Assembly (NCBI GenBank): GCA_963759175.1
Contig: CAVWXP010000007.1
Location: 359,310 to 423,309, forward strand
Reading direction: 5' to 3'
Source of the DNA: SZUA-442 sp963759175
GTDB lineage: Bacteria > Actinomycetota > Acidimicrobiia > Spongiisociales > UBA5794
Length of the DNA stretch: 64,000 nucleotides
Shown here piece by piece: positions 8,389 through 17,217 of this stretch; within the stretch, counting starts at the first letter, position 1; each line of letters opens with the position of its first letter. Position numbers and translations under genes: made by a program. The notes beneath the pieces were generated by a model. It was not told where the DNA came from and ran no database searches. It was given only the letters and a program-made list of their open reading frames with translations.

Positions 8389-9903
8389 ATGACTGACATC
8401 TTCGACGTCCACGACCAGAGTGCGTACGACGCGCTGCAGGCCAAGCTCGTTCCGCTGTGGTCGTCCATCGACCATCTCAACACCGACGAGCAGACGATCG
8501 TGGTGGTTCCTTCGGCGGACGTCGACGTCGAGTTGGCTCCCTCGGAGCTCCAGGCCTACGAGGAGCGATTCCTCTTCCTTCTGTTCCTGTTGCGCCAACC
8601 GCGCGCTCGCATCGTCTTCGTCACGGGCCAGCCGATCAACCCCGACATCGTCGACTACTTCCTCGACCTCCTGCCCGGTGTGATCCAGTCGCATGCGAGG
8701 CGGCGGCTGTTCTTCGTGTCGCCCATGGAGGCGAGGTTCCGTCCCTTGTCCCGCAAGCTGCTCGACCGTCCCCAGGTGCTGGCCCGGATCCGTGACCTGA
8801 TCCGAGACCCGGACCGTGCCCATCTCGTGCCGTTCATGACCACCTGGGACGATCGCGAGCTCGCTATGCGCCTCGGTATCCCCATGTACGGTGCCGATCC
8901 GGCCCATGCGGACCTCGGAACCAAGTCCGAGGGCCGCCGCCTGTTCGCCGAGGCTGCTGTCCCCCACCCGCGTGGCACCGAGGGACTCCGCACGAGGTCC
9001 GAGGTCGTGGCTGCACTCCGGGACCTGCGACAGGACGTGCCCGGTCTGCGGCGTGCCATCGTCAAGCACAACGAGGGGGTCTCGGGGTTCGGGAACTCGA
9101 TCGTGGACCTGTCCTCGCTTGGCGACGACCCGACGGATGAGGACTTCGACGCTCTCATCGACACCCTGCCGACCGATGGACACGTCGGAGGTGTCGAGGG
9201 CTACCTGGCGACACTCGAGCGTGAGGGCGGCATCGTCGAGGAAATGATCGATGCCGATCGCGTGGTGAGCCCTTCGGTCCAGCTGAGGATCACGCCCCTC
9301 GGGGAGGTCCAGTTGCTGTCGACCCACGACCAGATCCTCGGCGGTGACAGCGGCCAGGTGTTCATGGGCTCGCGCTTCCCCGCCGATGCCGCCTACGCCG
9401 AACAGATCTCCGCCAGCGCCCGCTTGGTCGGTGAGCGGCTGGCTGCACGGGGCGTCATCGGCCGGTTCGCCATCGACTACATCGTCGTGGAGCGTGACGA
9501 CGGCGGTTGGGACGACTACGCCATCGAGGTGAACCTGCGAAAGGGCGGCACGACACATCCGTTCCTCACGCTCCAGTTCCTCACCGACGGCACGTACGAC
9601 GAGGATCGCGCCGTGTTCGTGGCTCCCGATGGCACGGAGAAGCACTACGTGGCCGCCGACCACATGATCGTCGACGGGCTCGAACGTCTGACACCACCCG
9701 ATCTCCTCGAGGCAGCCCTCATCGAGGGCGTCCACTTCGATCAGACCACCCTCACGGGCACGGTGTTCCACATGCTCTCGGCGATGCCGACCCATGGGTA
9801 CGTCGGCGTCACCTGCGTCGGCAACTCCCCGGCAGACGCCCAGGAGCGCTACGACGAGATCTGCCGGTTCCTCGCAGCCCTCACTGCCAGCCTCGACGAC
9901 TGA
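8389..9903 (+). CDS. PGM1-like ATP-grasp peptide ligase
   Basis: About 504 residues resembling the peptide-ligase family named after PGM1 of pheganomycin biosynthesis, with a pre-ATP-grasp domain (about 1-150), an ATP-grasp core and a C-terminal PGM1-type cap. Visible features are GTKSEGRRLF (start of the ATP-grasp N lobe), RRAIVKHNEGVSGFGNS (nucleotide-binding Lys and Gly-rich loop) and FAIDYIVVE...YAIEVNLRKGGTTHPF (metal- and phosphate-binding Glu-x-Asn-x-Arg). Such enzymes join a carboxylate to an amine through an acyl-phosphate. No precursor-peptide gene is visible within a few kb, so a ribosomal-peptide product is not supported. ATG 8389 is the start; upstream codons overlap the RDD gene on the other strand. 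Confidence 0.8.
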   Translation: MTDIFDVHDQSAYDALQAKLVPLWSSIDHLNTDEQTIVVVPSADVDVELAPSELQAYEERFLFLLFLLRQPRARIVFVTGQPINPDIVDYFLDLLPGVIQSHARRRLFFVSPMEARFRPLSRKLLDRPQVLARIRDLIRDPDRAHLVPFMTTWDDRELAMRLGIPMYGADPAHADLGTKSEGRRLFAEAAVPHPRGTEGLRTRSEVVAALRDLRQDVPGLRRAIVKHNEGVSGFGNSIVDLSSLGDDPTDEDFDALIDTLPTDGHVGGVEGYLATLEREGGIVEEMIDADRVVSPSVQLRITPLGEVQLLSTHDQILGGDSGQVFMGSRFPADAAYAEQISASARLVGERLAARGVIGRFAIDYIVVERDDGGWDDYAIEVNLRKGGTTHPFLTLQFLTDGTYDEDRAVFVAPDGTEKHYVAADHMIVDGLERLTPPDLLEAALIEGVHFDQTTLTGTVFHMLSAMPTHGYVGVTCVGNSPADAQERYDEICRFLAALTASLDD

Positions 9904-9909
9904 ACTCCC

Positions 9910-11607
9910 CTACGGCGCCATCTCGTAGGCGTCGCGGAGCGCGTAGACCTGGTCCATCCAGACACGCTGGTAGCGCTCGGGATCATGGGCCGGGGTGCGG
10001 ATCATCTTGCGGCAGTACTCCGCCTGGCCGCTCGTCGTGCCCGCCTTGCCGTGCAGGCCGACGGCGAATCCCGAGAAGTCCCTGACGGCCACGTCAAAGA
10101 TCTCGTCGATCACGTCGGCGTCCATGTCATAGATCTCGGCATTCTCGAGCACGAGCTGGCAGTAGACGATCAGGGCGAAGATCTCCCCGACCGCCAGTAG
10201 CCAGTCGGTGTCCTTGAGCTGCTCGGGACCCGGCGTCTGGGTGGCGAGCATCTCCTTGAACGCCTCGGCTTGGCGCACGAAGACGTGCACATTCGGCAGG
10301 TCGAAACGATCGAACACCTCCCGGTAGTCGTCGAACTGGATGCTTCCGAGCCCCTTGGTCGGTCCCTGATCGAACAGGAAGGCATCGTTGGCCGCATCAT
10401 CCCGCTTGGGGACCGCAGGCATGTCCGTCGGGCGGAAGAAGTAGTTCTCCATGAACTTGACGATGAGGGCGATGTTGACGTGGACCGTCCCCTCGAGCTT
10501 CGGAAGGGCACGGATGTCCCGGGTGGCCATGTCGAAGTACATGTCCTTCTCGAACCCCTTCGCAGCGATGACATCCCAGATGTGGTCGATGACGTCCTCG
10601 CCTTGGGTTGTGACCTTCATCTTCACAACGGGGTTGTACAGCAGATAGCGGCGGTCCTGCGGTGACGCCGACCGCATGTAGTCGGCGGCCCGCAGGGCGA
10701 CCAGCTTCATGGCGACGAGGCGCGCATAGGCGTCGGTGAAGAGCCGCTGTGCATGGGGGAAGTCGGTGACGGTCATGCCGTACAGGTGCCGGTGGGCTGC
10801 GTGGTGGATCGCCTCGTAGAAGGCATGAGTGGCGATGCCGATCGATGCCCACCCGAGGTTGTACTTGCCGATGTTGACCGTGTTGAGGGCCGCGTTCCAT
10901 GCGGCTTCACCGCGGTGGAGGATGTCGGCGTCGGTGATCGGGTAGGCGTCCAGCGCATACTCCGAGACGTAGTTCTGGCTGTGCACGACGTTCTTGACCA
11001 GCCGGTAGTTCGGGTGCTGGGAATCGACGGCGAAGAACACCTGCTCGCCCGTGTCGGTGAGTTTGCCGAACGTCGACACCATGGCGGCCTTGTTGCCGTT
11101 TCCGATGTAGTACTTGGACCCGTTGGCCTCGTAGGTGCCGTCGCCGGTTGCGGTCAGGGACATCTCGGTGGAGTACAGGTCGGCACCGTGGTCCTTCTCG
11201 GACAGGCCGAAGGCGAAGATCGCACCGTCCTCGAGGAGGGCGGCGGCGCGTTGTTTGAGTTCCTCGTTGTCGCTCATCCAGATCGGTCCGAGCCCGAGGA
11301 CCGACACCTGGTACACGTACCAGTAGGGCAGGCCGTAGAAGCCGAGGATCTCAGCGAACTCACAGACGCGCCACGTGTCCCAACGTGCGTCGTCGGCGCC
11401 GTACCCGGAAGGCGTGCACATCGTGGCGAAGATGCCTTCATCGCCCACGAAGTCGACGAAGTCCTGGTACCAGACGGCACCGTGATCGTCCTCCTTGACG
11501 CGTGCGAGGCCCTTGGTCTCGAAGAACTCGATGGTCTTCGCCATCACCTCTTCGGATCGTGCATCGGGATAGCTGCGATCCCTGCGATGCGGGTGGAACA
11601 GGAACAT
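9910..11607 (-). CDS. Acyl-CoA dehydrogenase family protein
   Basis: About 565 residues, FAD-dependent. The central domain has FGLSEKDHGADLYSTE, the family's flavin/substrate motif, followed by the beta domain (GSKYYIGNGNKAAM). The C-terminal helical domain includes the FPHAQRLFTDAYARLVAMKL stretch. The extra C-terminal length over ordinary 380-residue enzymes matches large actinobacterial members whose acyl substrates are unknown. It ends seven bases from the convergent ATP-grasp gene. No electron-transfer flavoprotein or thiolase gene is nearby, so the pathway cannot be inferred from context. Confidence 0.9.
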   Translation of the reverse strand: MFLFHPHRRDRSYPDARSEEVMAKTIEFFETKGLARVKEDDHGAVWYQDFVDFVGDEGIFATMCTPSGYGADDARWDTWRVCEFAEILGFYGLPYWYVYQVSVLGLGPIWMSDNEELKQRAAALLEDGAIFAFGLSEKDHGADLYSTEMSLTATGDGTYEANGSKYYIGNGNKAAMVSTFGKLTDTGEQVFFAVDSQHPNYRLVKNVVHSQNYVSEYALDAYPITDADILHRGEAAWNAALNTVNIGKYNLGWASIGIATHAFYEAIHHAAHRHLYGMTVTDFPHAQRLFTDAYARLVAMKLVALRAADYMRSASPQDRRYLLYNPVVKMKVTTQGEDVIDHIWDVIAAKGFEKDMYFDMATRDIRALPKLEGTVHVNIALIVKFMENYFFRPTDMPAVPKRDDAANDAFLFDQGPTKGLGSIQFDDYREVFDRFDLPNVHVFVRQAEAFKEMLATQTPGPEQLKDTDWLLAVGEIFALIVYCQLVLENAEIYDMDADVIDEIFDVAVRDFSGFAVGLHGKAGTTSGQAEYCRKMIRTPAHDPERYQRVWMDQVYALRDAYEMAP

Positions 11608-11778
11608 CGGTGTCTCCTCGCCGCTCGATTGGCCTCCCGGTCGAGGCGCGTGGTGGTACCAACGAGGATAGGAACGGCCGTCCGGTGTGCCGTCCCGGCG
11701 CTCTCACCGGGGCACGTTTGGCAGTACCGGTCGGGGACCGGTTGGGAGCTTTTGGGATGCCTGCCAGCGAGACCGTGG

Positions 11779-12165
11779 TCAGCGGCCCTCGAGGGGTGTG
11801 AGCTTCCACCGTGCGTATGCGAGGTATCCCATGATGCCGGCGATCACCAGGTTCGTCACGATGTTCTGGTATTCCTCGCGACCGATGTGGTAGACCACGG
11901 CGCCGACCATGACGACTGCAAGACCGAGCGCCGCGTACACGGTGAGCTCCGGCATGATCTTCGTGAGTCCGGGCAGGATGAGCCCGATACCGCCGAGGAT
12001 CTCGGCAACGCCGGACACGATGTGGAGCGTGTCGGACAGGTCGTACATCCACTCCATCGGGGCCGGGAGCCCCTCGGGCACCACGAAATGCATGATGCCG
12101 ATGACGATGAAGTACACGCCGAAGAAGATCTGGAGGATCCACAGGAAGGTGTTGGATTTGAACAT
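11779..12165 (-). CDS. DoxX family membrane protein
   Basis: About 128 residues with four predicted helices and the DoxX pattern: a first helix ILQIFFGVYFIVIGIMHF, then SGVAEILGGIGLILPG in helix 2, and further helices ending in a short basic tail. DoxX-like proteins are linked to quinone or thiosulfate redox chemistry in some organisms, but many are uncharacterised. It is transcribed toward the acyl-CoA dehydrogenase with a 170-base gap in which I see no gene. Confidence 0.85.
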   Translation of the reverse strand: MFKSNTFLWILQIFFGVYFIVIGIMHFVVPEGLPAPMEWMYDLSDTLHIVSGVAEILGGIGLILPGLTKIMPELTVYAALGLAVVMVGAVVYHIGREEYQNIVTNLVIAGIMGYLAYARWKLTPLEGR

Positions 12166-12233
12166 GGCACGACATTAGCCGCACCCTCCCCGGCCGTGTC
12201 GCACGGTCTCGGGACACCACCATGCCGACGATG

Positions 12234-13943
12234 TCAGGCGTGCGAGGCCTCGGCAGTCTCCGGCGGCATCGAGGTGGACTGCCCTGCGACAGGCTCAGCG
12301 AATCGGAACCACCGTTCGACGATCGAGGTCACGAGTGCCAGCGCGGCGTAGGCCACGAACACTGCCACGGTGATCACCGTCGACAGATCCGAATCGGGGT
12401 TGCCCGGCCGCGGCCCCGCCAGGAGGAACATCGTGTCGACGAAGGGAACGGTGAGGACGACGACCGGTACGGCGGCCACGGCCAGGGCGATGGCACGAGT
12501 GAACAGGTGATCACCCCAGAGGCTGCGGATGGAGATGGCGATGCCACCGGCGAGGAGTCCCCACACGAACAGGTATCCCAGGGCGGGAGCAGCGAGGGTC
12601 GCACCGATGGCGAGGAAGCCCCACAGCGCGAAGATGCCGATCGTCGTGTCCGCCCGCCATCGGCGAGCGATCGCACGAACACGCTCCCACAGACCTGCGG
12701 TGATGAGCCCGAGGACGCCGAGATAGGCGTAGGACTCAGGGATGCCCATCGTCGGGCGGACACGGATCAGGAAGGTCCACACGACGGTCACCACGATGGC
12801 GGCCACGAGGGAGCCGGCAACCACCACGCCGAGACCGCGTAGGCCCGATCCCCGCGACCCGATGGTGAGCGACCGCCGGCGAAGACCCCACGCACTCAGG
12901 CCCAAACCTGCGACGAGCACGAACCACAGGGTTCCCGCGGGGTGACGGACGAGCCGGTATCCGGGAACCGTGAAGAACACGGTGTCGCCCGTGTCCTCGG
13001 CGGCCGCAAGATCCTCGGCACCGAAGTGGCGGACGATGCCGAGTGCGATCGCACCGTGATGGGCCATGCCATCGACGTGGAGGCGTTGCGGCGTGTCGTA
13101 CTCGGTGTGGTAGATCGCCGATCCGCGGAAGAAGGCGACGTTGAAGCCGGGAAGTGATGCCTCACGGATCACGTCGAAGTCCGATGCAGCGCCCCCGATC
13201 AGGTCGGCGATCTCCGTCATGAACGAGAACGCGACGGGCTTCGTCACGGCCGTTGCATACCCCGAGATCATGTCCGCCGGTGGCCCGGCCATCTCGATGA
13301 GCAGCGAGGGGCCACCCTCACCGATGCCCTCGAAGTTGACGGCCATCACCACGTCGGCGAACCACGGGTGCTCGGTGAACGCCGATGCGCCGAACCGGGG
13401 CGTCGGCTCCTCACCGTCGGTGAACAGGACGATGACATCGTTGCGCAACGGCGGTTCCGACACGACGACGCGTGCTGCCTCGAGGAGGGCGGCGACAGCG
13501 GCGCTGTTGTCGTTGGCGCCGGGCGTTGCGGGAACCGTGTCGTAGTGCGCCATCAGCAGGATCGCGTCCCCGTCGCCGGTGCCCTCGATGCGGGCCATCA
13601 CGTTGACGATGTCGACCCGTCTGCCGGGGGATCCGAAGTAGTCCGGTGCCGTGACGGCCTGCATCTGTGGGTCGAGGCCGATGCCGCGAAGCTCGTTGGC
13701 CAGATAGCGACGGACCCGGTCGAGCGCCGCGGTGCCCATCGGGTGCGGTGAGGAGGCGATCACCTCGACATGGCCGACAGCGGCGTCGAGGTCGATGGCG
13801 TCGGACGCGCCGGGAGCGGGTGGGTCGGGGGTCACGATGGGTGCTATCGCCAGGACGAACACGACGACGGCGATGAGGACGAGGATGACGAATTGGAGCC
13901 GACAGCACCGATCCACGTCGCTGGTGGACGGTTCGCCGGTCAT
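12234..13943 (-). CDS. M28 family metallopeptidase with C-terminal membrane domain
   Basis: About 569 residues. After one N-terminal helix (LQFVILVLIAVVVFVLAIAP), residues about 50-330 form an M28 di-zinc aminopeptidase domain. Visible ligand motifs are LMAHYDTVP, GANDNSAAVAALLE, FTDGEEP with the catalytic Glu pair, and HTEYDTPQRL with the last His. The C-terminal 200 residues contain six or more hydrophobic segments. This peptidase-plus-membrane arrangement recalls ERMP1-type proteins rather than secreted bacterial aminopeptidases. The catalytic domain should lie outside the membrane. ATG 13943 is the start; the upstream extension lies antisense to the next gene. Confidence 0.85.
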   Translation of the reverse strand: MTGEPSTSDVDRCCRLQFVILVLIAVVVFVLAIAPIVTPDPPAPGASDAIDLDAAVGHVEVIASSPHPMGTAALDRVRRYLANELRGIGLDPQMQAVTAPDYFGSPGRRVDIVNVMARIEGTGDGDAILLMAHYDTVPATPGANDNSAAVAALLEAARVVVSEPPLRNDVIVLFTDGEEPTPRFGASAFTEHPWFADVVMAVNFEGIGEGGPSLLIEMAGPPADMISGYATAVTKPVAFSFMTEIADLIGGAASDFDVIREASLPGFNVAFFRGSAIYHTEYDTPQRLHVDGMAHHGAIALGIVRHFGAEDLAAAEDTGDTVFFTVPGYRLVRHPAGTLWFVLVAGLGLSAWGLRRRSLTIGSRGSGLRGLGVVVAGSLVAAIVVTVVWTFLIRVRPTMGIPESYAYLGVLGLITAGLWERVRAIARRWRADTTIGIFALWGFLAIGATLAAPALGYLFVWGLLAGGIAISIRSLWGDHLFTRAIALAVAAVPVVVLTVPFVDTMFLLAGPRPGNPDSDLSTVITVAVFVAYAALALVTSIVERWFRFAEPVAGQSTSMPPETAEASHA

Positions 13944-14010
13944 GGCCGCCCCCGTCTCGCTGCTCCCATTGTCACACCGGGTCGGCGGTCTGTATAGGCC
14001 ACCGCATCCC

Positions 14011-14080
14011 CTGACCCGTTCTTGCGTAACTCCTATCCGGGCGTGCGGACAGGATCTACGCAAGAACGGATCGGGGGTCA
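14011..14080. repeat. Long imperfect hairpin element between divergent genes
   Basis: CCGTTCTTGCGTA at 14016-14028 is repeated perfectly as an inverted copy at 14057-14069. Inside it, TCCTATCCG (14031-14039) pairs with CGGACAGGA (14046-14054) with one mismatch, leaving a six-base loop. Outside it, TGACCC and GGGTCA can extend the pairing with a bulge. The stem is over 20 bp, far longer than a typical operator, and there is no T-tract, so it is not a standard terminator. It sits between the M28 gene start and the nucleotidyltransferase-like gene start and may be a REP/MITE-like unit or a regulatory RNA structure. Confidence 0.7.
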
Positions 14081-14096
14081 CGGCTAGATTCGCTGG

Positions 14097-14690
14097 ATGG
14101 TCGATCGGCTCCACCACGAACTCGTCGCGCAGCAACAGCGCCTTCAGACCGAAGCCTCCGACCTTCGCTCCGAACTCGGCCTCGATGCGATCCTTGGCGC
14201 TGTCGGTGAACCCGTCGTGGTCGGCAGCGCCGCACTCGGGTTGATGACCTGGCGGGACCTCGACATCACCGTCGTGTGTCAACAGCTCGATCTCGCCTCC
14301 GTGCTCGACATCGCCCACCGCATCGGCATGCTTCCCGAAGTGAGCCAGGTGCGGTTCCGCAACGACACCGGTCGATGGAACACGGACCCGACCTACCCCG
14401 ATGGGCTCTACCTCGGCATCGAGTGCACGCGATCCGGAGAGACGTGGAACCTCGACATCTGGTTCGTCGATGAGCCTGACCGCCAACCCGACCTCGCCCA
14501 CCTCTCCACCCTGGCGCCGAGGCTCGATGACGAGGCACGGGTTGCCATCCTCACGATCAAGGATGCGTGGTGCAGATCACCGATATACGGGTCCGAGGTC
14601 ACGAGCCACCAGATCTACGAAGCGGTACTCGACCACGGCGTTCGCACACCCGACGAGTTCGAGGAACACCGATCGAATCAGCGCGCCTGA
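14097..14690 (+). CDS. Nucleotidyltransferase-fold protein
   Basis: About 197 residues. VVVGSAALGLMTWRDLDITVV has the Gly-Ser and Asp-x-Asp arrangement of the pol-beta nucleotidyltransferase superfamily, and a third acidic position is available in WNLDIWFVDE. The length and the lack of a second domain suggest a stand-alone member of the minimal or aminoglycoside-type group. The substrate is unknown. ATG 14097 follows the hairpin element closely, so that structure may lie in its leader. The phosphotransferase gene starts 30 bases after the stop, and the two could be co-transcribed. Confidence 0.65.
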   Translation: MVDRLHHELVAQQQRLQTEASDLRSELGLDAILGAVGEPVVVGSAALGLMTWRDLDITVVCQQLDLASVLDIAHRIGMLPEVSQVRFRNDTGRWNTDPTYPDGLYLGIECTRSGETWNLDIWFVDEPDRQPDLAHLSTLAPRLDDEARVAILTIKDAWCRSPIYGSEVTSHQIYEAVLDHGVRTPDEFEEHRSNQRA

Positions 14691-14720
14691 TCGCATCCCG
14701 ATCGGCGATAATGGTCCGCC

Positions 14721-15596
14721 ATGACCCCTGCAACCGGCAATCCCGACGTCGATGCCGTCGTCGAGCGCGTCCCGATGTTCGCCGGCGCAACCGAGCTGTC
14801 CGTCGAGCCCCTCTCGGGCGGTTTGACCAACACCAGTCACCTGCTCGATGCCGACGGAGAGCAGTTCGTCGTCCGCCTCGCAGGATCGAACACGGAGATC
14901 CTGGGCATCGACCGCGAGCGGGAAGCGGCAGCCATCCAACGGGCAGCTGCGGCTGGCATCGCACCCGAGACCGTGGCGTACCTCCTCCCCGAAGGCCACT
15001 CCGTCACACGGTTCCTCGCCGACGCCAAACCGGTGACCCTCGACCAGGCCCGAGCCGACACCTACCTCAAGCGCATTGCGGAGCGCCTCGGGGAGATCCA
15101 CCGGCTCGAACCGATCGATGCGCCCTTCGATCCCTACGACGACATCTCGGGATGGGTGGCGCTCTCCGATCAGCGGGGTATCGCCCGGCCCGTCGGCCTT
15201 GGACCGCTGCTCGATCGGATCGAACGTGTGCGCCTCGATCGCATGGTGGCCCTCGAAACCGCGGTGCTCTGCCACAACGATTCGACCTACCTCAACGTGC
15301 TCGACGACGGGCTGCTCTGGGTGATCGACTGGGAGTACGCAGGCATGGGCGATCCCTTCTTCGACCTCGCTGCGAACGCCTTCGAGCTCGATGCCATCCG
15401 CAAGGAGATCCTGCTGTCGGCCTATTTCGGTGAGGCGACCGATGCACACCGGCGCACCCTCGACGACATGATCGCCGTGTTCCTCGCTTGGAACATCGCC
15501 TGGTCGTTGGTCCAGGTCCACGAGGACGATGTGGACTACGACTTCGGCACGTTCGCCGACAGCCTGCTCCGGCTCGTTCCACCGGAGACAGGCTGA
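14721..15596 (+). CDS. APH/choline-kinase-like phosphotransferase
   Basis: About 291 residues with the aminoglycoside/choline kinase fold. The N lobe has LSGGLTNTSHLL (nucleotide loop) and FVVRLAG (ATP-binding position). The catalytic segment LCHNDSTYLNVL matches the Brenner-type H-x-D-x4-N, and VIDWEYAGMGDPFFDLA carries the metal-binding Asp and the choline-kinase-like WEYA. The WEYAGxGxPxxDLA signature is closest to the choline/ethanolamine kinase and LicA groups. The substrate is not proven. It follows the nucleotidyltransferase-like gene by 30 bases. Confidence 0.82.
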   Translation: MTPATGNPDVDAVVERVPMFAGATELSVEPLSGGLTNTSHLLDADGEQFVVRLAGSNTEILGIDREREAAAIQRAAAAGIAPETVAYLLPEGHSVTRFLADAKPVTLDQARADTYLKRIAERLGEIHRLEPIDAPFDPYDDISGWVALSDQRGIARPVGLGPLLDRIERVRLDRMVALETAVLCHNDSTYLNVLDDGLLWVIDWEYAGMGDPFFDLAANAFELDAIRKEILLSAYFGEATDAHRRTLDDMIAVFLAWNIAWSLVQVHEDDVDYDFGTFADSLLRLVPPETG

Positions 15597-15608
15597 GCGA
15601 CGGGTTCG

Positions 15609-16394
15609 TCAGGTTCCTACCGACGCGGACTCCGTGGGTGTGGCGAAAGCATCATCGGAGCCCCAGCCCCGCATCAGCAGCCACACGCCGAACCAGAGTT
15701 CACCGATGATCGACGGGATGGCCACGATCGCAAGGAAGATGGCGGCGTAGTCGTCGTAGCTGGCGATCATGCCCTTGGCAACCGTGTCGATGATGTAGGC
15801 AGCTCCGGCGATTCCGATGATGATGCCGAGCGCCTTGGGGGCGATCCGGGATCCGAGGATCAGCTTGGCGATCAGGATCAGGTGGACACCGAAGGCTGCG
15901 AGGCCGATGAGCCATGCGAAGTTGAAGGCGTCGAGCATCAGCATCACCTGTCCATCGAGCTGTGCCTGGTCGACGCCTCCGAGGTCCGTGCTTCCCGTCA
16001 CCAGCTGGATCACCAGGAAGAAGAAGACCAGCGCGACGCCGAGCATCACCGTGTAGGTGAGTCGGAACCACGCAGCGAGTCGCGATACCTGCTCCCCCAC
16101 GCCCCGGAACACGACGTAGAGCGCCCATGCGATCACGACGTCGAGGAGGAAGATCGCGAGGAAAGCGATCATGCCACTGCGGAACAGCAACTCAGAGGAT
16201 GCGATGTTCTGGAAGGTCGCTGCGGCGTCGTCGAGGTCGACGAGGCGTTCGCGGACGAAGAAGTTGGCGAACAGGGCGAGTACGAACAGCGCCACATAGG
16301 ACACGCCGGCGATGCGTGCCGCCATGCGTGGCTGGGTGTCGGTGGTCGGGCGAACGCGGCGCCCCGAGTTCTCGAGGGTGGTCGTCGGCGACAT
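15609..16394 (-). CDS. DUF4386 family membrane protein
   Basis: About 261 residues with six or so hydrophobic segments in the DUF4386 order: ARIAGVSYVALFVLALFANF at the start, GMIAFLAIFLLDVVIAWALYVVFR next, and AFGVHLILIAKLILGSRIAPKALGIIIGIAG in the second half. The family has no known function. ATG 16394 is preceded by an AGGAGG-type site. The gene is divergent from a TetR regulator 97 bases away, and a second DUF4386 gene elsewhere in the window is divergent from a MarR regulator, so regulation by the neighbour is likely. Confidence 0.85.
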   Translation of the reverse strand: MSPTTTLENSGRRVRPTTDTQPRMAARIAGVSYVALFVLALFANFFVRERLVDLDDAAATFQNIASSELLFRSGMIAFLAIFLLDVVIAWALYVVFRGVGEQVSRLAAWFRLTYTVMLGVALVFFFLVIQLVTGSTDLGGVDQAQLDGQVMLMLDAFNFAWLIGLAAFGVHLILIAKLILGSRIAPKALGIIIGIAGAAYIIDTVAKGMIASYDDYAAIFLAIVAIPSIIGELWFGVWLLMRGWGSDDAFATPTESASVGT

Positions 16395-16412
16395 TGGGTC
16401 CTCCTGATGGTT

Positions 16413-16425
16413 CTTACTGTGTAAG
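16413..16425. promoter_or_regulatory. Putative TetR operator (dyad CTTAC-TGT-GTAAG)
   Basis: A perfect dyad, CTTAC then GTAAG around TGT, lies 19 bases upstream of the DUF4386 start in the divergent region shared with the TetR gene. The region is unusually AT-rich for this window, and a second half-site-like GTAAG occurs near 16455. The position fits autoregulation and control of DUF4386 by the adjacent TetR protein. The call is based only on symmetry and location. Confidence 0.45.
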
Positions 16426-16490
16426 GTGCGAAGGTGTACTGTACCGTACGTTGTAAGATTGTCAAGCGGGTCGACGAGACAGGAGCATCG

Positions 16491-17150
16491 ATGTCCCCCA
16501 CCACCGATCGTGCACCGCTCACCAGGGACCGGATCCTGGCCGAGGCGGTCGCCCTCGCCGACGAGATCGGCATCGACGGCTTGACGATGCGAGCCCTTGC
16601 CGAACGGCTCGGGGTCGAGGCGATGTCGTTGTACTACCACGTGAAGAACAAGGACGCGATGCTCGACGGCATGATCGACGCCATCCTCGCCGACGTCGAT
16701 CTCCCCGCCCCCGACGAACCATGGAAGCCCGCCCAACGTCGACGCGCCGAGTCCACCCGCGCCATGATGACGCGCCACCCATGGGCGGCCCAGCTGATGG
16801 AGACCCGGCTCAGTCCCGGACCCACGACGCTCCAGTACTACGAGGCGGTCATCGCGAATCTCCGGAACGATGGCTTCTCGGTGGCGATGGCTGCGCACGC
16901 CTTCTCGGCGATCGATGCCTACGTGTACGGGTTCGGGCTCCAGGAGATGAACCTGCCCTTCGCAGACGAGACCGACATCGCCGATCCGGCGGAAGCCGTG
17001 ATGTCGATGATGCCTCCCGATGCGTACCCGTACCTGATGGAGATGATCGTCGACCACGCCCTCCAGCCCGGCTACGACTACGGGGCCGAGTTCACCTGGG
17101 GCCTCGACCTCGTCCTCGACGGACTCGAGCAACGCATCAATGAAGGCTGA
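16491..17150 (+). CDS. TetR/AcrR family transcriptional regulator
   Basis: About 219 residues. The N-terminal helix-turn-helix is clear: RDRILAEAVALADEIGIDGLTMRALAERLGVEAMSLYYHVKNKDAML, with the family's LYYHxxNKxxL. The C-terminal ligand domain resembles the TetR_C_1 type (DAYVYGFGLQE and the preceding helices). ATG 16491 has AGGAG seven bases upstream and is preferred to a start 57 bases earlier. It is divergent from DUF4386 and probably represses that gene and itself. The inducer is unknown. Confidence 0.9.
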   Translation: MSPTTDRAPLTRDRILAEAVALADEIGIDGLTMRALAERLGVEAMSLYYHVKNKDAMLDGMIDAILADVDLPAPDEPWKPAQRRRAESTRAMMTRHPWAAQLMETRLSPGPTTLQYYEAVIANLRNDGFSVAMAAHAFSAIDAYVYGFGLQEMNLPFADETDIADPAEAVMSMMPPDAYPYLMEMIVDHALQPGYDYGAEFTWGLDLVLDGLEQRINEG

Positions 17151-17217
17151 TCCGCATCAACCAACGGAACGACCCCCATCACACGAGATCGGGTCCCGTA
17201 GGGTCGGGGCGCAGATC

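Noticed and set aside
8287..9795. Upstream extension of the RDD gene on the minus strand
   Set aside because: It is antisense to the whole PGM1-like ligase, whose motifs are clear; a GTG at 8286 begins the RDD protein.
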